Below, one piece after another: positions 1 through 8,276 of a DNA stretch of 64,000 nt. The DNA is taken from assembly GCA_910588965.1 (NCBI GenBank), contig CAJUSO010000008.1, forward strand, positions 18,536-82,535, in the 5' to 3' direction. How positions within the stretch are numbered: the stretch's first letter is position 1; each line of letters begins with the position of its first letter. This DNA comes from an uncultured Lachnospiraceae bacterium. Its GTDB lineage: Bacteria; Bacillota; Clostridia; Lachnospirales; Lachnospiraceae. A program made the position numbers and the translations under genes. Below the pieces are notes generated by a model that was given only the letters and a program-made list of their open reading frames with translations, had not been told where the DNA came from and ran no database searches.

Positions 1-8
1 CTCCTTCT
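1..8 (-). promoter_or_regulatory. ribosome binding site of a gene that begins off the left edge
   Basis: Read on the minus strand the window ends in AGAAGGAG. This is a good Shine-Dalgarno sequence placed where the next gene of the rqcP operon would start. In Bacilli and Clostridia the gene after rqcP is usually yabP, a sporulation gene, but nothing of the coding region is visible here. Confidence 0.4.
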
Positions 9-73
9 ATCTTGTTCTGGGGGAATGGATGTCCCTTTTAAATATATGATAGAAAGAGGATATTATGCCATCT

Positions 74-313
74 TTACAGATACCGGAACAGTTCTTTTGC
101 CTCGTCCTTCTTCGTGGTATCCTGGAGTCCTAGGACCTCCACTTTGACGCTTTTCGTCCCAAAGCCAACCTCAATCACATCGCCGACCTTCACGTCAAGG
201 GATGCCTTGGCCACCTTGCCGTTTACTGCAACCCGCCCTGCATCACAGGCTTCATTAGCCACCGTCCTGCGCTTAATCAAGCGGGATACCTTCAGATATT
301 TATCAAGCCTCAC
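74..313 (-). CDS. rqcP: RqcP, S4-domain ribosome-associated quality control factor
   Basis: This 79-residue protein is almost entirely one S4 RNA-binding domain (RLDKYLKVSRLIKRRT at the start, then a GRVAVNGKVAKAS loop). It matches the YabO/Hsp15 family. In Bacillus the protein, now RqcP, binds the 50S subunit and helps RqcH add C-terminal alanine tails to stalled nascent chains. I chose the GTG at 313 over the GTG at 322. The AGGAGG lies one base from the upstream codon but about ten bases from this one, and the MRLDK start matches the Bacillus protein. It lies downstream of the HU gene on the same strand, which is the normal Firmicute order. The next gene lies off the window. Confidence 0.9.
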   Translation of the reverse strand: MRLDKYLKVSRLIKRRTVANEACDAGRVAVNGKVAKASLDVKVGDVIEVGFGTKSVKVEVLGLQDTTKKDEAKELFRYL

Positions 314-389
314 TTCCTTCACCTCCTTTGGGAACCCCTGAAAATACGAAAGAGGACTTTCCTCTGAAAGCCCTCCCTTGGATTGCCGC

Positions 390-665
390 CTATGCGTTAA
401 TCAAATCCTTTAATGCCTTTCCTGCCTTGAACTTAGGCGCCTTGGAAGCAGAAATCTCCATGGTCTCCCCGCTCCTTGGGTTCCTTCCAGTCCGGGCTGC
501 CCTTTCGGAAACCTCAAAGGTGCCGAAGCCAACCAGCTGGATCTTCTCCCCTTTCTTCAATTCTTCTGCAACTACATCTGTAAAAGCCTTCAATGCCTTT
601 TCTGCATCCTTTTTTGACAATTCTGTTTTCTCGGACATTGCTGCTACTAATTCTGATTTGTTCAT
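390..665 (-). CDS. hup: HU family DNA-binding protein
   Basis: A 91-residue histone-like protein with the classic HU pattern: MNKSEL start, helical dimer core, GFGTFEVSERAARTGRNP followed by the DNA-binding arm, and a short C-terminal helix. It should bend and compact DNA non-specifically in the nucleoid. The ATG at 665 is preceded by GAGGAGG at good distance, so the in-frame extension upstream is not used. It lies 76 bp upstream of rqcP, as in many Firmicutes, and the two are probably co-transcribed. Confidence 0.95.
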   Translation of the reverse strand: MNKSELVAAMSEKTELSKKDAEKALKAFTDVVAEELKKGEKIQLVGFGTFEVSERAARTGRNPRSGETMEISASKAPKFKAGKALKDLINA

Positions 666-797
666 GAAAAAATTCCTCCTCTGGATTCTCTTGTGTCCTG
701 CTCTTACTTGGAAGCTATTCTGCCCTCCGCCTTTACTTTCCTGCGAAAAGCCTACAAACATATTTATACTTGTTTTTCCTGTATTTGTCAAGAAAAA

Positions 798-2531
798 TCA
801 GAGCATTTTTTGAATCATTGCCAGGACTTCCTTGCCCAGTTCTTCCGACTTCTTATCAGCGTCTTCTAAGGATTCCCCTTTTATGCCGTAATAGAATTTT
901 ACCTTAGGCTCCGTGCCGGACGGCCTTACGCAGACCCAGGCGTCATCTGACAAGTCATAGTACAGCACATTAGAGGAAGGAAGGCCTGTGAGCCCCACCT
1001 CGCCCGTTGCCATATTGCGGATTGTGCCTGCTTTGTAATCCCTAGCGCTTGCAACCTTGTACCCGCCGATTTCCGTGGGGGCATCCGCCCTTAAAGTATC
1101 CATGATTTCCTGGATCTTCTCTAACCCTTCAATCCCCTTAAGGGTAATCGCCTTTACATCATCTTTATAGTACCCATAACGTTCATACATGGCAATCATG
1201 GCATCCCATAACGTCATGTTCTTGGTCTTGTAGAAAGCCGCGGCTTCACATAAGGCCATAGAAGCCACCACGGCGTCTTTATCCCTTGCATAGGTCCCTG
1301 TCAGGCAGCCGTAGCTCTCTTCCATGCCAAACAGGTATGTGCCCTTGCCTGTCGTTTCAAACTCCAGGATCTTCTGGCCGATGAACTTAAAGCCTGTCAG
1401 CACCTCAACCAATGCAATCCCATAGTACTTCGCAATTGCATCCGCCATATTGGTGGAAACAATGGATTTGATGAATGCACCGTCTGTGGGCAGGTCGCCC
1501 TTTTCCTTCCTCTGGCTGATGACATAATCCCCAATCAGGCAGCCGGACATATTCCCGGTAAGGCTGTGGTATTCCCCAGTCTTGGAATCCTTGACATATA
1601 CCCCAAGGCGGTCTGCATCTGGGTCAGTGGCCAAAATTAAATCTGCGTTTACTTCTTTGCCAAGCTTCAAGCCCAGCTGGAAGGCTTCTTCCGCTTCTGG
1701 GTTCGGGTAGCTTACCGTAGGGAATTCCCCATCTGGAAGCTCCTGCTCCGGCACGACATAGACATTTACAAATCCCAGTTCCTTTAAGACCCGGCGCACA
1801 GGGATGTTCCCGGTCCCATGCAGGGGGGAATATACAATCTTCATATCCTCCGCCACTGCGTCAATGCAATCCTTGCGGAGCACAAGGCTTTTTAATTCCT
1901 CAATGTAAGGGTCGTCGATGTCCTGGCCAATCGTAGCATAAAGGCCTGCTGCCTGCGCCTCTTCCTTGGGCATGGTCTTCACCGTTGCATAATCGGTAAC
2001 CTTCTTTACCTCATCCATAATCCCTTTGTCATGGGGCGGGGTAATCTGGGCGCCATCTTCCCAGTATACCTTATAGCCATTATATTCAGGGGGGTTATGG
2101 CTTGCAGTGATATTAATCCCTGCAATGCAGCCAAGCTTACGGACTGCATAGGAAAGTTCAGGGGTTGGGCGCAGGCTTTCAAATACATACGCCTTAATGC
2201 CATTGGCTGCAAGGCAGAGGGCTGCTTCGTCTGCAAATTCCGGGGACATCCTCCTGGAATCATAGGCAATCGCCACGCCCTTTGCTTGTCCATTTACAGA
2301 TGCGATATAGTTAGCCAGGCCTTGGGTTGCCTTACGCACTGTATAGACATTCATACGGTTCGTTCCTGCACCGATTACGCCCCGGAGCCCGGCCGTGCCA
2401 AATTCCAAATCCATGTAGAAACGTTCTTCTATCTCTTTTTCATCATCGGCGATTCCCCTCAGCTCTGCTTTGGTTGCTTCATCAAAATATGGGTTCTCCA
2501 ACCAGTCTTTGTAAATCTCCCTGTAATCCAT
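798..2531 (-). CDS. phospho-sugar mutase (phosphoglucomutase/phosphomannomutase)
   Basis: A 577-residue alpha-D-phosphohexomutase. All four family signatures are visible: the phosphoserine loop TASHNP, the metal-binding DPDADR, the sugar loop GMEESYG and the phosphate loop RPSGTEPK. It interconverts hexose 1- and 6-phosphates in the cytoplasm and so feeds the ADP-glucose branch encoded by glgC/glgD at 28.4-30.8 kb. The length and the N-terminal segment (YREIYKDWLENPYF) resemble the Firmicute PgcA type. The ATG at 2531 follows AAGGAGGA. An in-frame upstream ATG lies almost at the promoter and has no ribosome binding site. A TTGAGA-17-TATGAT promoter lies 103-131 bp upstream, which leaves a 5' leader of about 100 bases. 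Confidence 0.93.
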   Translation of the reverse strand: MDYREIYKDWLENPYFDEATKAELRGIADDEKEIEERFYMDLEFGTAGLRGVIGAGTNRMNVYTVRKATQGLANYIASVNGQAKGVAIAYDSRRMSPEFADEAALCLAANGIKAYVFESLRPTPELSYAVRKLGCIAGINITASHNPPEYNGYKVYWEDGAQITPPHDKGIMDEVKKVTDYATVKTMPKEEAQAAGLYATIGQDIDDPYIEELKSLVLRKDCIDAVAEDMKIVYSPLHGTGNIPVRRVLKELGFVNVYVVPEQELPDGEFPTVSYPNPEAEEAFQLGLKLGKEVNADLILATDPDADRLGVYVKDSKTGEYHSLTGNMSGCLIGDYVISQRKEKGDLPTDGAFIKSIVSTNMADAIAKYYGIALVEVLTGFKFIGQKILEFETTGKGTYLFGMEESYGCLTGTYARDKDAVVASMALCEAAAFYKTKNMTLWDAMIAMYERYGYYKDDVKAITLKGIEGLEKIQEIMDTLRADAPTEIGGYKVASARDYKAGTIRNMATGEVGLTGLPSSNVLYYDLSDDAWVCVRPSGTEPKVKFYYGIKGESLEDADKKSEELGKEVLAMIQKML

Positions 2532-2633
2532 TTTCTTCCTCCTTAAAAATGATGTAGCTCCATTCGGATTATAAGCAATATGCCCAATGCCTGCCCATTC
2601 CAGGGGGCGGGGCACTGTTACAGCTATGTAAAT

Positions 2634-2662
2634 ATCATACTTCATTGGAAGATTTTTCTCAA
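2634..2662 (-). promoter_or_regulatory. sigma-A promoter of the phospho-sugar mutase gene
   Basis: On the minus strand TTGAGA (2657-2662) and TATGAT (2634-2639) are separated by exactly 17 bp and lie about 100 bp in front of the start codon. The rest of the gene-free stretch 2663-2950 is A+T rich, and I see no gene or strong hairpin in it. Confidence 0.7.
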
Positions 2663-2950
2663 CTGTTTTTTCGATAAATTACAGAAAATACGGCAAATAG
2701 AAGAAAGAAACATGCTAGGCTGCCATGCACGGAAAATACCTTCCTTGCGCCCCCTTACCCCTAAAGTGAAATTGCACAAAAAATGCTATCATCCCATGCC
2801 AAAAAACAGATATCATGTTATGATAAACTTGGTTTTTTCTATACAGAATGCACAAAAACCACCAAAGAGGAGAACCCCTGCATCCAGGGCAGGAAAAACC
2901 TTGCTTCTGTAAACCTCCATTACCATGATACCAGCATATAGGAGAACGCT

Positions 2951-3295
2951 ATGGAATTGGGCGCTTATACCGTTTTCACATATTCCTTAAACAGGAATGG
3001 GCAGGCCATGATAACCAAATACCAGGGAAACGCCTCAAATGTATTGATACCTGAAACATTAAATGGCTATCCTGTCATCGGGATTGGGGAAAAAGCATTT
3101 CAGAATAACAAGAAAATACAGAATGTCTCTATCCCTGCCTGCGTTGAGCACATCGGGCGCTTGGCATTCCACAAATGTGCGGCATTGGAATATGTAGCGC
3201 TCCCAAATAACAGCAGGCACATATCCATCCGCACAAACACATTTGATGGATGCACAAATTTAAAGAACACCAGTGGGACAGAAAGGGACGCCTAA
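2951..3295 (+). CDS. small BspA-type leucine-rich repeat protein
   Basis: A 114-residue protein that starts after GGAGA. Residues 20-105 carry two to three LRR_5 (BspA/TpLRR) repeats: NVLIPETLNGYPVIGIGEKAF, then KIQNVSIPACVEHIGRLAFHKC, then LEYVALPN followed by TFDGCTNL. Proteins of this type are usually much longer and exported. This one has no signal peptide and no membrane or cell-wall anchor, so it is either a cytoplasmic single-module protein or a remnant of a larger surface protein. It stops just before the 36-bp repeat tract. Expression and function are unknown. Confidence 0.6.
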   Translation: MELGAYTVFTYSLNRNGQAMITKYQGNASNVLIPETLNGYPVIGIGEKAFQNNKKIQNVSIPACVEHIGRLAFHKCAALEYVALPNNSRHISIRTNTFDGCTNLKNTSGTERDA

Positions 3296-3314
3296 TCATA
3301 GGCTAAGGCTTGTA

Positions 3315-3545
3315 TTGCAGGCTTGCTACAGGTTTTCAGGGAGATATGCATATGCTGGAAGGTTAACAGCCTATCTGGCAGACATGCATATGCGAACCTG
3401 TTACAGCATTTCAGACACATATGCATATACTTCCTGTCACAGCATTTCTGGCAGACATGCATGTACTGCCTGTCACAGCATTTCTGGCAGACATGCATAT
3501 GCTGCCTGCCAAGCTTTTCAGAGAGCTATACATATGCTGTTCATC
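3315..3545. repeat. degenerate 36-bp tandem repeats centred on ATGCATATGC
   Basis: Six units follow each other. The ATGCAT core recurs at 3346, 3384, 3421, 3457, 3493 and, as ATACAT, at 3528, with spacings of 38, 37, 36, 36 and 35 bp. The best units read CCTGTCACAGCATTTCTGGCAGACATGCATATGCTG. Because 36 is a multiple of three, a plus-strand reading frame gives a 12-residue pattern, but no ribosome binding site or domain supports translation. The remainder of the gap up to 3716 shows nothing recognisable. Confidence 0.75.
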
Positions 3546-3716
3546 CTAAGGGACAGGGCATTTGGCCTCCTATCTCTATAACAGATCCTTCAAGGGCTGC
3601 AGGCGTCTGGCTGGCTATATCTATGACAAACCACACATCAGGGACATAGGCATTTTGACAAACATTATTTTAGCTTTATGCCTAACCATCATCTGGCACA
3701 TTACTGTACCCTAATT

Positions 3717-5366
3717 TCAGTTATTGCCATTGTTGGTGTTATTGTTGGCATTTCCATTGGTGTTAGTATTTCCATTCGTGTTCCCATTCGTATTGGTATT
3801 TCCTCCATTGCTGGATCCATTATTGTCCGTATTTCCGTTGGTGTTATTCCCATTCGTATTGCCACCATTGTTAGTATTTCCATTGGTGTTTCCGTTGTTA
3901 TTATTGTTGCTGTTATTATTGTTATTATTCCCGTTATTATTGTTGCTGTTATTATTGTTGTTATTCCCATTATTATTATTGTTGTTGCTGTTATTACTAT
4001 TGTTGTTACTATTGTTGTTGCTGCTATTATTGTTGTTGCTGTTATTATTATTGTTACTGTTGTTATTATTATTGCTGTTATTGTTGTTACTGTTGTTACT
4101 ATTGTTATTGTTGTTGCTGTTGTTATTATTATTGCTGTTATTATTGCTGTTATTATTGCTGCTATTGTTATTATTGCTGCTATTGTTATTATTGCTGCCG
4201 CTAGTATTATTGTTACCGCTGGCATTGCTGTTATTATTCCTATTATTCGTGTTGGTATTATTCGTATTTGAGCTGCTATTGCTGCTGCCAGATCCCTGGT
4301 TCGATGTGGAAATAACTTCCTCCGCTTCTTCCTCTGTAGACATATCAATCGTGATTTTAGCAGTCTCAGAATTTACCACCAAGGTTTTTTTCCACTCTAC
4401 ATAGCCGTCTGCTTCTGCCACTAGGCGGTGTATGCCGTAACGGACCTCCACCTCTTCCCGGGGGTTGATTTGCTTCCCGTCCAGGCGCACAATGGCGTTC
4501 TCCGGATCTAGCTTAAATTTGACCTTGCAGAACTGGGGGCCCACGCCTTTCAGCTCGTCCAAGTTTACGGTTGTCTCCTTGTTTGCCTCCACCGTAATCT
4601 CACGGCTGCCGCCGTAACCGTCATTTGCCACTGCCAATAGGTATTTGCCCTCTGCTACTTCAATCCTCATCTGGGGGATGATTTTCTGGGAGAGCAGGTT
4701 GCCAATGGTGATATAGCCCCCCTGGAATAATTCTGTATTTTCCAGGACTACCGTACCATGGCCGGCTGTCACCTGAAGCGTGTAGACACGGTCCCCGATT
4801 CCCCTTAAGCATATCACATCCTGCTCGCTGATTTCTGATAGTGAAACCTTGCTGCCTCCCTGGTATGCCAATAGGTTCTCTTCCAGGAAATACGTGCTGT
4901 CACCCACGGTCAGTACCTTGTTCTGCAAATCCAATTCAAAATTGTGCAGATCCTCATAGGTAAATGCTTCCTCTGAAACCTGTACGTTTGTCAGTACCTC
5001 CCCCTTACGTCCAATCTCCACTACCTCCCCAATGGAGAGCTGGGCAACCGTCATGCTATCCCCATACTTCCCCTTGATATATGTCGCCCCCGTATAGGTA
5101 TAGGGCCTTTCACGGGTACTTTCAAAATCACATAAGGTAATGGTTTTCCTCTGCTCGTCAATGCCCGTCACTGCAAAGAGCTCCGCCTCTTCCTGGATGG
5201 GCTCCCCCTCAGACGCTTCTTCCGGCGCGGCTGCCTCCCGGACGCCCCCGCGTGCTGCATAGGCCTCCCTTCCATCTGTAATCCTTGCCTGCGTATCACC
5301 GCACCCTGCGATTGCCAATGCCAATAAGCCTACCACAACTGCCAATTGCATGATTTTCTTTCGCAC
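3717..5366 (-). CDS. PEGA-domain lipoprotein with a long Asn-rich tail
   Basis: This 549-residue protein starts at a GTG preceded by GGAGGG. An upstream in-frame ATG lies inside a repeat tract and has no such site. Residues 1-22 form a lipoprotein signal with the lipobox AIAGC. Residues 30-80 are acidic. Residues 80-270 form beta-rich domains of unknown type (VTGIDEQRKTITLCDF, later DLQNKVLTVGDSTYFL). Residues 280-340 look like a PEGA-type repeat (VRLDGKQINPREEVEVRYG, then HRLVAEADGY). From about residue 355 to the end the chain is almost only Asn, with Ser, Gly and Thr. The protein is probably anchored in the membrane and faces the wall; the tail may be a spacer or wall-binding region. Its role is unknown. 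Confidence 0.75.
   Translation of the reverse strand: MRKKIMQLAVVVGLLALAIAGCGDTQARITDGREAYAARGGVREAAAPEEASEGEPIQEEAELFAVTGIDEQRKTITLCDFESTRERPYTYTGATYIKGKYGDSMTVAQLSIGEVVEIGRKGEVLTNVQVSEEAFTYEDLHNFELDLQNKVLTVGDSTYFLEENLLAYQGGSKVSLSEISEQDVICLRGIGDRVYTLQVTAGHGTVVLENTELFQGGYITIGNLLSQKIIPQMRIEVAEGKYLLAVANDGYGGSREITVEANKETTVNLDELKGVGPQFCKVKFKLDPENAIVRLDGKQINPREEVEVRYGIHRLVAEADGYVEWKKTLVVNSETAKITIDMSTEEEAEEVISTSNQGSGSSNSSSNTNNTNTNNRNNNSNASGNNNTSGSNNNNSSNNNNSSNNNSNNNSNNNNNSNNNNNSNNSNNNNSNNNNNSNNNNNSNNNNSSNNNSNNNSNNSNNNNNNGNNNNNNSNNNNGNNNNNNSNNNNNGNTNGNTNNGGNTNGNNTNGNTDNNGSSNGGNTNTNGNTNGNTNTNGNANNNTNNGNN
3720..4300 (-). repeat. AAT/AAC/AGC trinucleotide low-complexity tract
   Basis: Nearly 580 bp consist of Asn codons (AAT, AAC) broken by AGC/AGT and GGT/GGC codons on the minus strand. 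The tract encodes the last 190 or so residues of the lipoprotein. Trinucleotide slippage here would alter tail length without shifting the frame, so length is likely to differ between strains. Confidence 0.9.
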
Positions 5367-5460
5367 TTCAATCCCTCCAACTATGTTCTTCTCTGCCTGC
5401 CAAGAATCTCCCAAAAACCATCCTTCCCCCTCAGGTATCCGGCCTGCTATCCACGCTGCA

Positions 5461-5636
5461 AACAATGGGGCACTAATCCCGCAACGCTGTTGCCCGTAAA
5501 TCAATGGGGCTCCAAATCCCGCAACTCTGTTGCCCGTAAATCAATGGGGCTCCAAATCCCGCAACTCTGTTGCCTGTGGGGCAGTGGGACGCCAGGCCCG
5601 CAACGCTGTTGCCCGCGGGGCAATGGGGCGGGCGCC
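5461..5636. repeat. 40-bp tandem repeats, each with a GCAAC...GTTGC hairpin
   Basis: Four units start at the GCAAC of positions 5481, 5521, 5561 and 5600 (spacing 40, 40 and 39 bp), with part of a fifth at 5461. The second and third units begin identically, and the fourth has diverged. Each unit contains GCAAC-nnn-GTTGC, a 5-bp stem with a 3-base loop, followed by a segment containing CAATGGGG. The tract lies between the lipoprotein start and the end of the CotS-like gene. The remaining bases of 5367-5757 contain no gene that I can support. Confidence 0.85.
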
Positions 5637-5757
5637 TGGGAAAGCATCTATTTGGGCCGTTACCGCGCAGGCAGGGCAAATGCCTAGCGCCTTAATCCCT
5701 CGGCCGCCTCTTCCGGCCTGCCATACGCTATAAGCCCTTTTCCAAAGCTTTCCCCCA

Positions 5758-6759
5758 TTATACCACATCCTGCCCCATTAATCGAAGGAATTTTTCCCTA
5801 TCCTCATTTTGGCAAATAAACTTTTCCAGCTTCTCCAAATTCCGCCCGCACACCCAGGCCTTATTGGCATTGTAATAATGGTTGGCTATTTTCCAAAATT
5901 TTTCCGGAAAAGCCAGGCGGATATAAAGCTGCTTCTCCTCCTGCCCCGACAGAGGCCTTACGTCACGGTATGCCTGCAGCATTTCCGTGCCCAAGCCAAC
6001 GTCCCAATTATGCTTTTCCAATATTTTGCGCATAAAATTCCCTAAGTCCCCGACTTGGACGTCATAGGAAGCCTTCTCAAAATTCAGGGCTGCAATCCCC
6101 GGCCTGGAAAAAAGCACATTATGCTGGTTGTAATCCCCATGGCAGATCCCATAAATCCCCTGCTCCCCCCTTTCTTGCCCCGCATCTGCCAATTCCTGCC
6201 TCTGCAGTTCGATAATCCTCTGCGCCTCCCCATAGAACATGGCAAAGCTTTTTAAAAAACCCATTTCAAATCCATTCTTCTTCTTCCTTGAAGATACATA
6301 ATTGCGGATTTTCTTCAGTTCCCTGGCATGGCGCTCATTTTCCAATAGCAGCGTATCGCCCCGGACCTGAAGATAGCTGGGTATCTCATAAGGGAATGCC
6401 CGTAGGATATTATGTATGCCGGCCAGCTGGCCGATTGCCCTGCGTATGTCCTCCCGGTTCCTGGCGTCGCACTCCCTGCCCTCATACCAATCCCTTACCA
6501 TGTAGGCCGTCCCATCCGTATCCTTCGCAATAGCCGCCCCTTCTTTTGTCCTTACAACGCAGTCTACCTGCCCGTCCCCACGCTCTTTCAAAAACTCCAG
6601 GAGGCAATGCAGGAATTCCGCCCTGCCCTCTGTGCCTTTATACTCTTTTAAGATTTTCAGCCCCTGATCCGTATCGCAGAGCAGGGAGCCGCGCCCCTTT
6701 GATACCTGCCGCACTTCAAAGGGATATTGTTCCAAAATCAGGCTTTCTCGATTAAACAC
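5758..6759 (-). CDS. CotS-family spore-coat protein with a kinase-like fold
   Basis: A 333-residue protein of the CotS/YutH branch of the aminoglycoside/choline kinase superfamily. The N-terminal lobe contains KGRGSLLCDTDQGLKILKEYKG. The C-terminal lobe has the Brenner motif HGDYNQHNVLF. The following metal-binding motif reads ALNFEKASYD, with Asn where active kinases have Asp, so catalysis is doubtful. CotS proteins are laid down on the spore coat in Bacillus. I chose the GTG at 6759 because GGAGGGG lies seven bases upstream and the product then begins like its relatives (LEQYPFEVRQVSKGRG). An ATG at 6813 has no ribosome binding site. It follows the CCA-adding enzyme gene on the same strand. 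Confidence 0.8.
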   Translation of the reverse strand: MFNRESLILEQYPFEVRQVSKGRGSLLCDTDQGLKILKEYKGTEGRAEFLHCLLEFLKERGDGQVDCVVRTKEGAAIAKDTDGTAYMVRDWYEGRECDARNREDIRRAIGQLAGIHNILRAFPYEIPSYLQVRGDTLLLENERHARELKKIRNYVSSRKKKNGFEMGFLKSFAMFYGEAQRIIELQRQELADAGQERGEQGIYGICHGDYNQHNVLFSRPGIAALNFEKASYDVQVGDLGNFMRKILEKHNWDVGLGTEMLQAYRDVRPLSGQEEKQLYIRLAFPEKFWKIANHYYNANKAWVCGRNLEKLEKFICQNEDREKFLRLMGQDVV

Positions 6760-6831
6760 ACAAACCCCTCCACCATGATATTCACAAGTTCGTTCCTCGT
6801 GTCTTTCTATCATATGTGGAGAGGCCCTATT

Positions 6832-8187
6832 CTATTCTCTTTCTTCTGATTTTCTTCTATCTTTTGCCAACTGGGCAAGGGTTGCCGGCTCATTCTGTTC
6901 TGGGCATTCCAGAACGCATTGCAGCAGGTATTCCAGCATTTCCCCCATTTTTCTGCCTGGCTCCATGCCAAGCTGGATAAGGTCCTTGCCATTGATTGCC
7001 AAATCCTTGACCGTAAGGCATTGCTGTTTCTCTATCACCTCCCAGTACATTTTTTCAAATTTGTCAATATAAGCAAGCTTTTCTTCCCGCTGGTATGGGC
7101 TTTTGGCCAACGCATCTGCCCGTTTTACTGCAAACAGGTCCGGGAACTGCTGCAGGCCTATGCGGTGGATGGCCCGGCGCACCGGCGCCTCACGCAGGGT
7201 AGGCAGCTCATCGTGCCAGGCAACTAGCCCAGTCACCCGCTCTACCGTATCATTGTCAAATTTCAGCCGCCGCAGGATTTCCCCTGCCATCTGCGCCCCT
7301 TTTACAGGATGCCCGTAGAAATGGTAAATGCCGGCTGCGTCAACGCTCTGGCAGACAGGCTTGGCCACATCATGCAGCAGCATAGCCAGCCGGAGCACTT
7401 TATCCTGGGGGATGTTCTGCAGGGCTACCAGGGTATGCTCCCCCACATGATAGGAATGGTGCTTGTTATTCTGGGGCGTCTCCATCATCCGGTCAAATTC
7501 CGGCAGGAAAACCTGGCTCATCCCAGTCTCATAGACTGTCCTCATTTCCTCTGGATGGCCAGACACCAGAAGCTTCACAAGCTCTGCCTGGATCCGCTCG
7601 GCGCTGACAGCACGCAGGTTCCCCGCCAGCGGGGCAATTGCTGCTTTTGTCCCTTCCTCAATGGAAAAACCAAGCTGCGCCCCAAAACGCACGGCGCGCA
7701 TCATGCGCAGGGCATCCTCTGTAAACCGGTCCCTGGGGCTGCCGACACACCGGATTTTACCTTCCTCCAAATCTGCCAGCCCGCCGAACGCGTCTATCAG
7801 CCCATCCTTCTCATTATATGCCATAGCATTAATGGTAAAATCCCTGCGCTTTAAATCCTCCAGCAGGTCAGAGGTGAAAATAACTTCTTTGGGATGCCGC
7901 TTATCTTCATATTCCCCATCAATCCGATAGGTCGTGACTTCAAAGCCTTCCCCCTCATACATGACCGTCACTGTCCCATGCTGGATGCCCGTGTCTATGG
8001 TCTTAGGGAAAATCCCTTTAACCTGAAGCGGGGAGGCTGATGTGGTAATATCCCAGTCCTCTGGGGTACGCCCCAAAATGGAATCCCGCACACAGCCTCC
8101 CACTGCATAAGCTTCACAGCCAGCATTTATTAATTTATCCAAAATATCTTTCACTTTACCTGGTAACTGTATTGGAAGATTTTGCAT
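6832..8187 (-). CDS. cca: CCA tRNA nucleotidyltransferase with HD domain
   Basis: A 451-residue class II CCA-adding enzyme/poly(A) polymerase family protein. Residues 20-55 hold the nucleotidyltransferase signature AYAVGGCVRDSILGR with the acidic pair in EDWDIT. RRDFTINAMAY and the EDALRMMRAVRF helix follow. An HD phosphohydrolase domain lies in the second half (HHSYHVGEHT, then LAMLLHDVAKP), as in many Gram-positive homologues. It repairs or completes the 3' CCA end of tRNAs. That matters here because the tRNA-Arg gene at 24.3 kb does not encode CCA. The ATG at 8187 follows AAGGAAGG. Confidence 0.95.
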   Translation of the reverse strand: MQNLPIQLPGKVKDILDKLINAGCEAYAVGGCVRDSILGRTPEDWDITTSASPLQVKGIFPKTIDTGIQHGTVTVMYEGEGFEVTTYRIDGEYEDKRHPKEVIFTSDLLEDLKRRDFTINAMAYNEKDGLIDAFGGLADLEEGKIRCVGSPRDRFTEDALRMMRAVRFGAQLGFSIEEGTKAAIAPLAGNLRAVSAERIQAELVKLLVSGHPEEMRTVYETGMSQVFLPEFDRMMETPQNNKHHSYHVGEHTLVALQNIPQDKVLRLAMLLHDVAKPVCQSVDAAGIYHFYGHPVKGAQMAGEILRRLKFDNDTVERVTGLVAWHDELPTLREAPVRRAIHRIGLQQFPDLFAVKRADALAKSPYQREEKLAYIDKFEKMYWEVIEKQQCLTVKDLAINGKDLIQLGMEPGRKMGEMLEYLLQCVLECPEQNEPATLAQLAKDRRKSEERE

Positions 8188-8215
8188 TTTCTTTGCCTTC
8201 CTTACCCTAAATTTC

Positions 8216-8260
8216 CAGGTATGCCCCTACGGCGCCCCCACGCCTGTAACGGCATACCTG
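8216..8260. other. 10-bp perfect inverted repeat between nlpC and cca
   Basis: CAGGTATGCC (8216-8225) and GGCATACCTG (8251-8260) are exact complements across a 25-base loop. There is no T run, so it does not look like a simple terminator. It could stabilise an mRNA 3' end or be a protein site. Confidence 0.5.
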
Positions 8261-8276
8261 CCCGATAAGCCCTAGG

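Noticed and set aside
3273..3581. Plus-strand frame with 12-residue repeats
   Set aside because: It overlaps the LRR gene end, has no ribosome binding site, and the repeat drifts in length (35-38 bp), which breaks the frame in places.
3678..4404. Long plus-strand reading frames rich in Leu, Ile and Val that look like membrane proteins
   Set aside because: They are the complement of the Asn codon tract. They lack a ribosome binding site, and the minus-strand lipoprotein has a signal, a site and folded domains.
5461..5636. CRISPR-like array
   Set aside because: Units follow each other directly with no unique spacers, and no cas gene is present; it is a tandem repeat.
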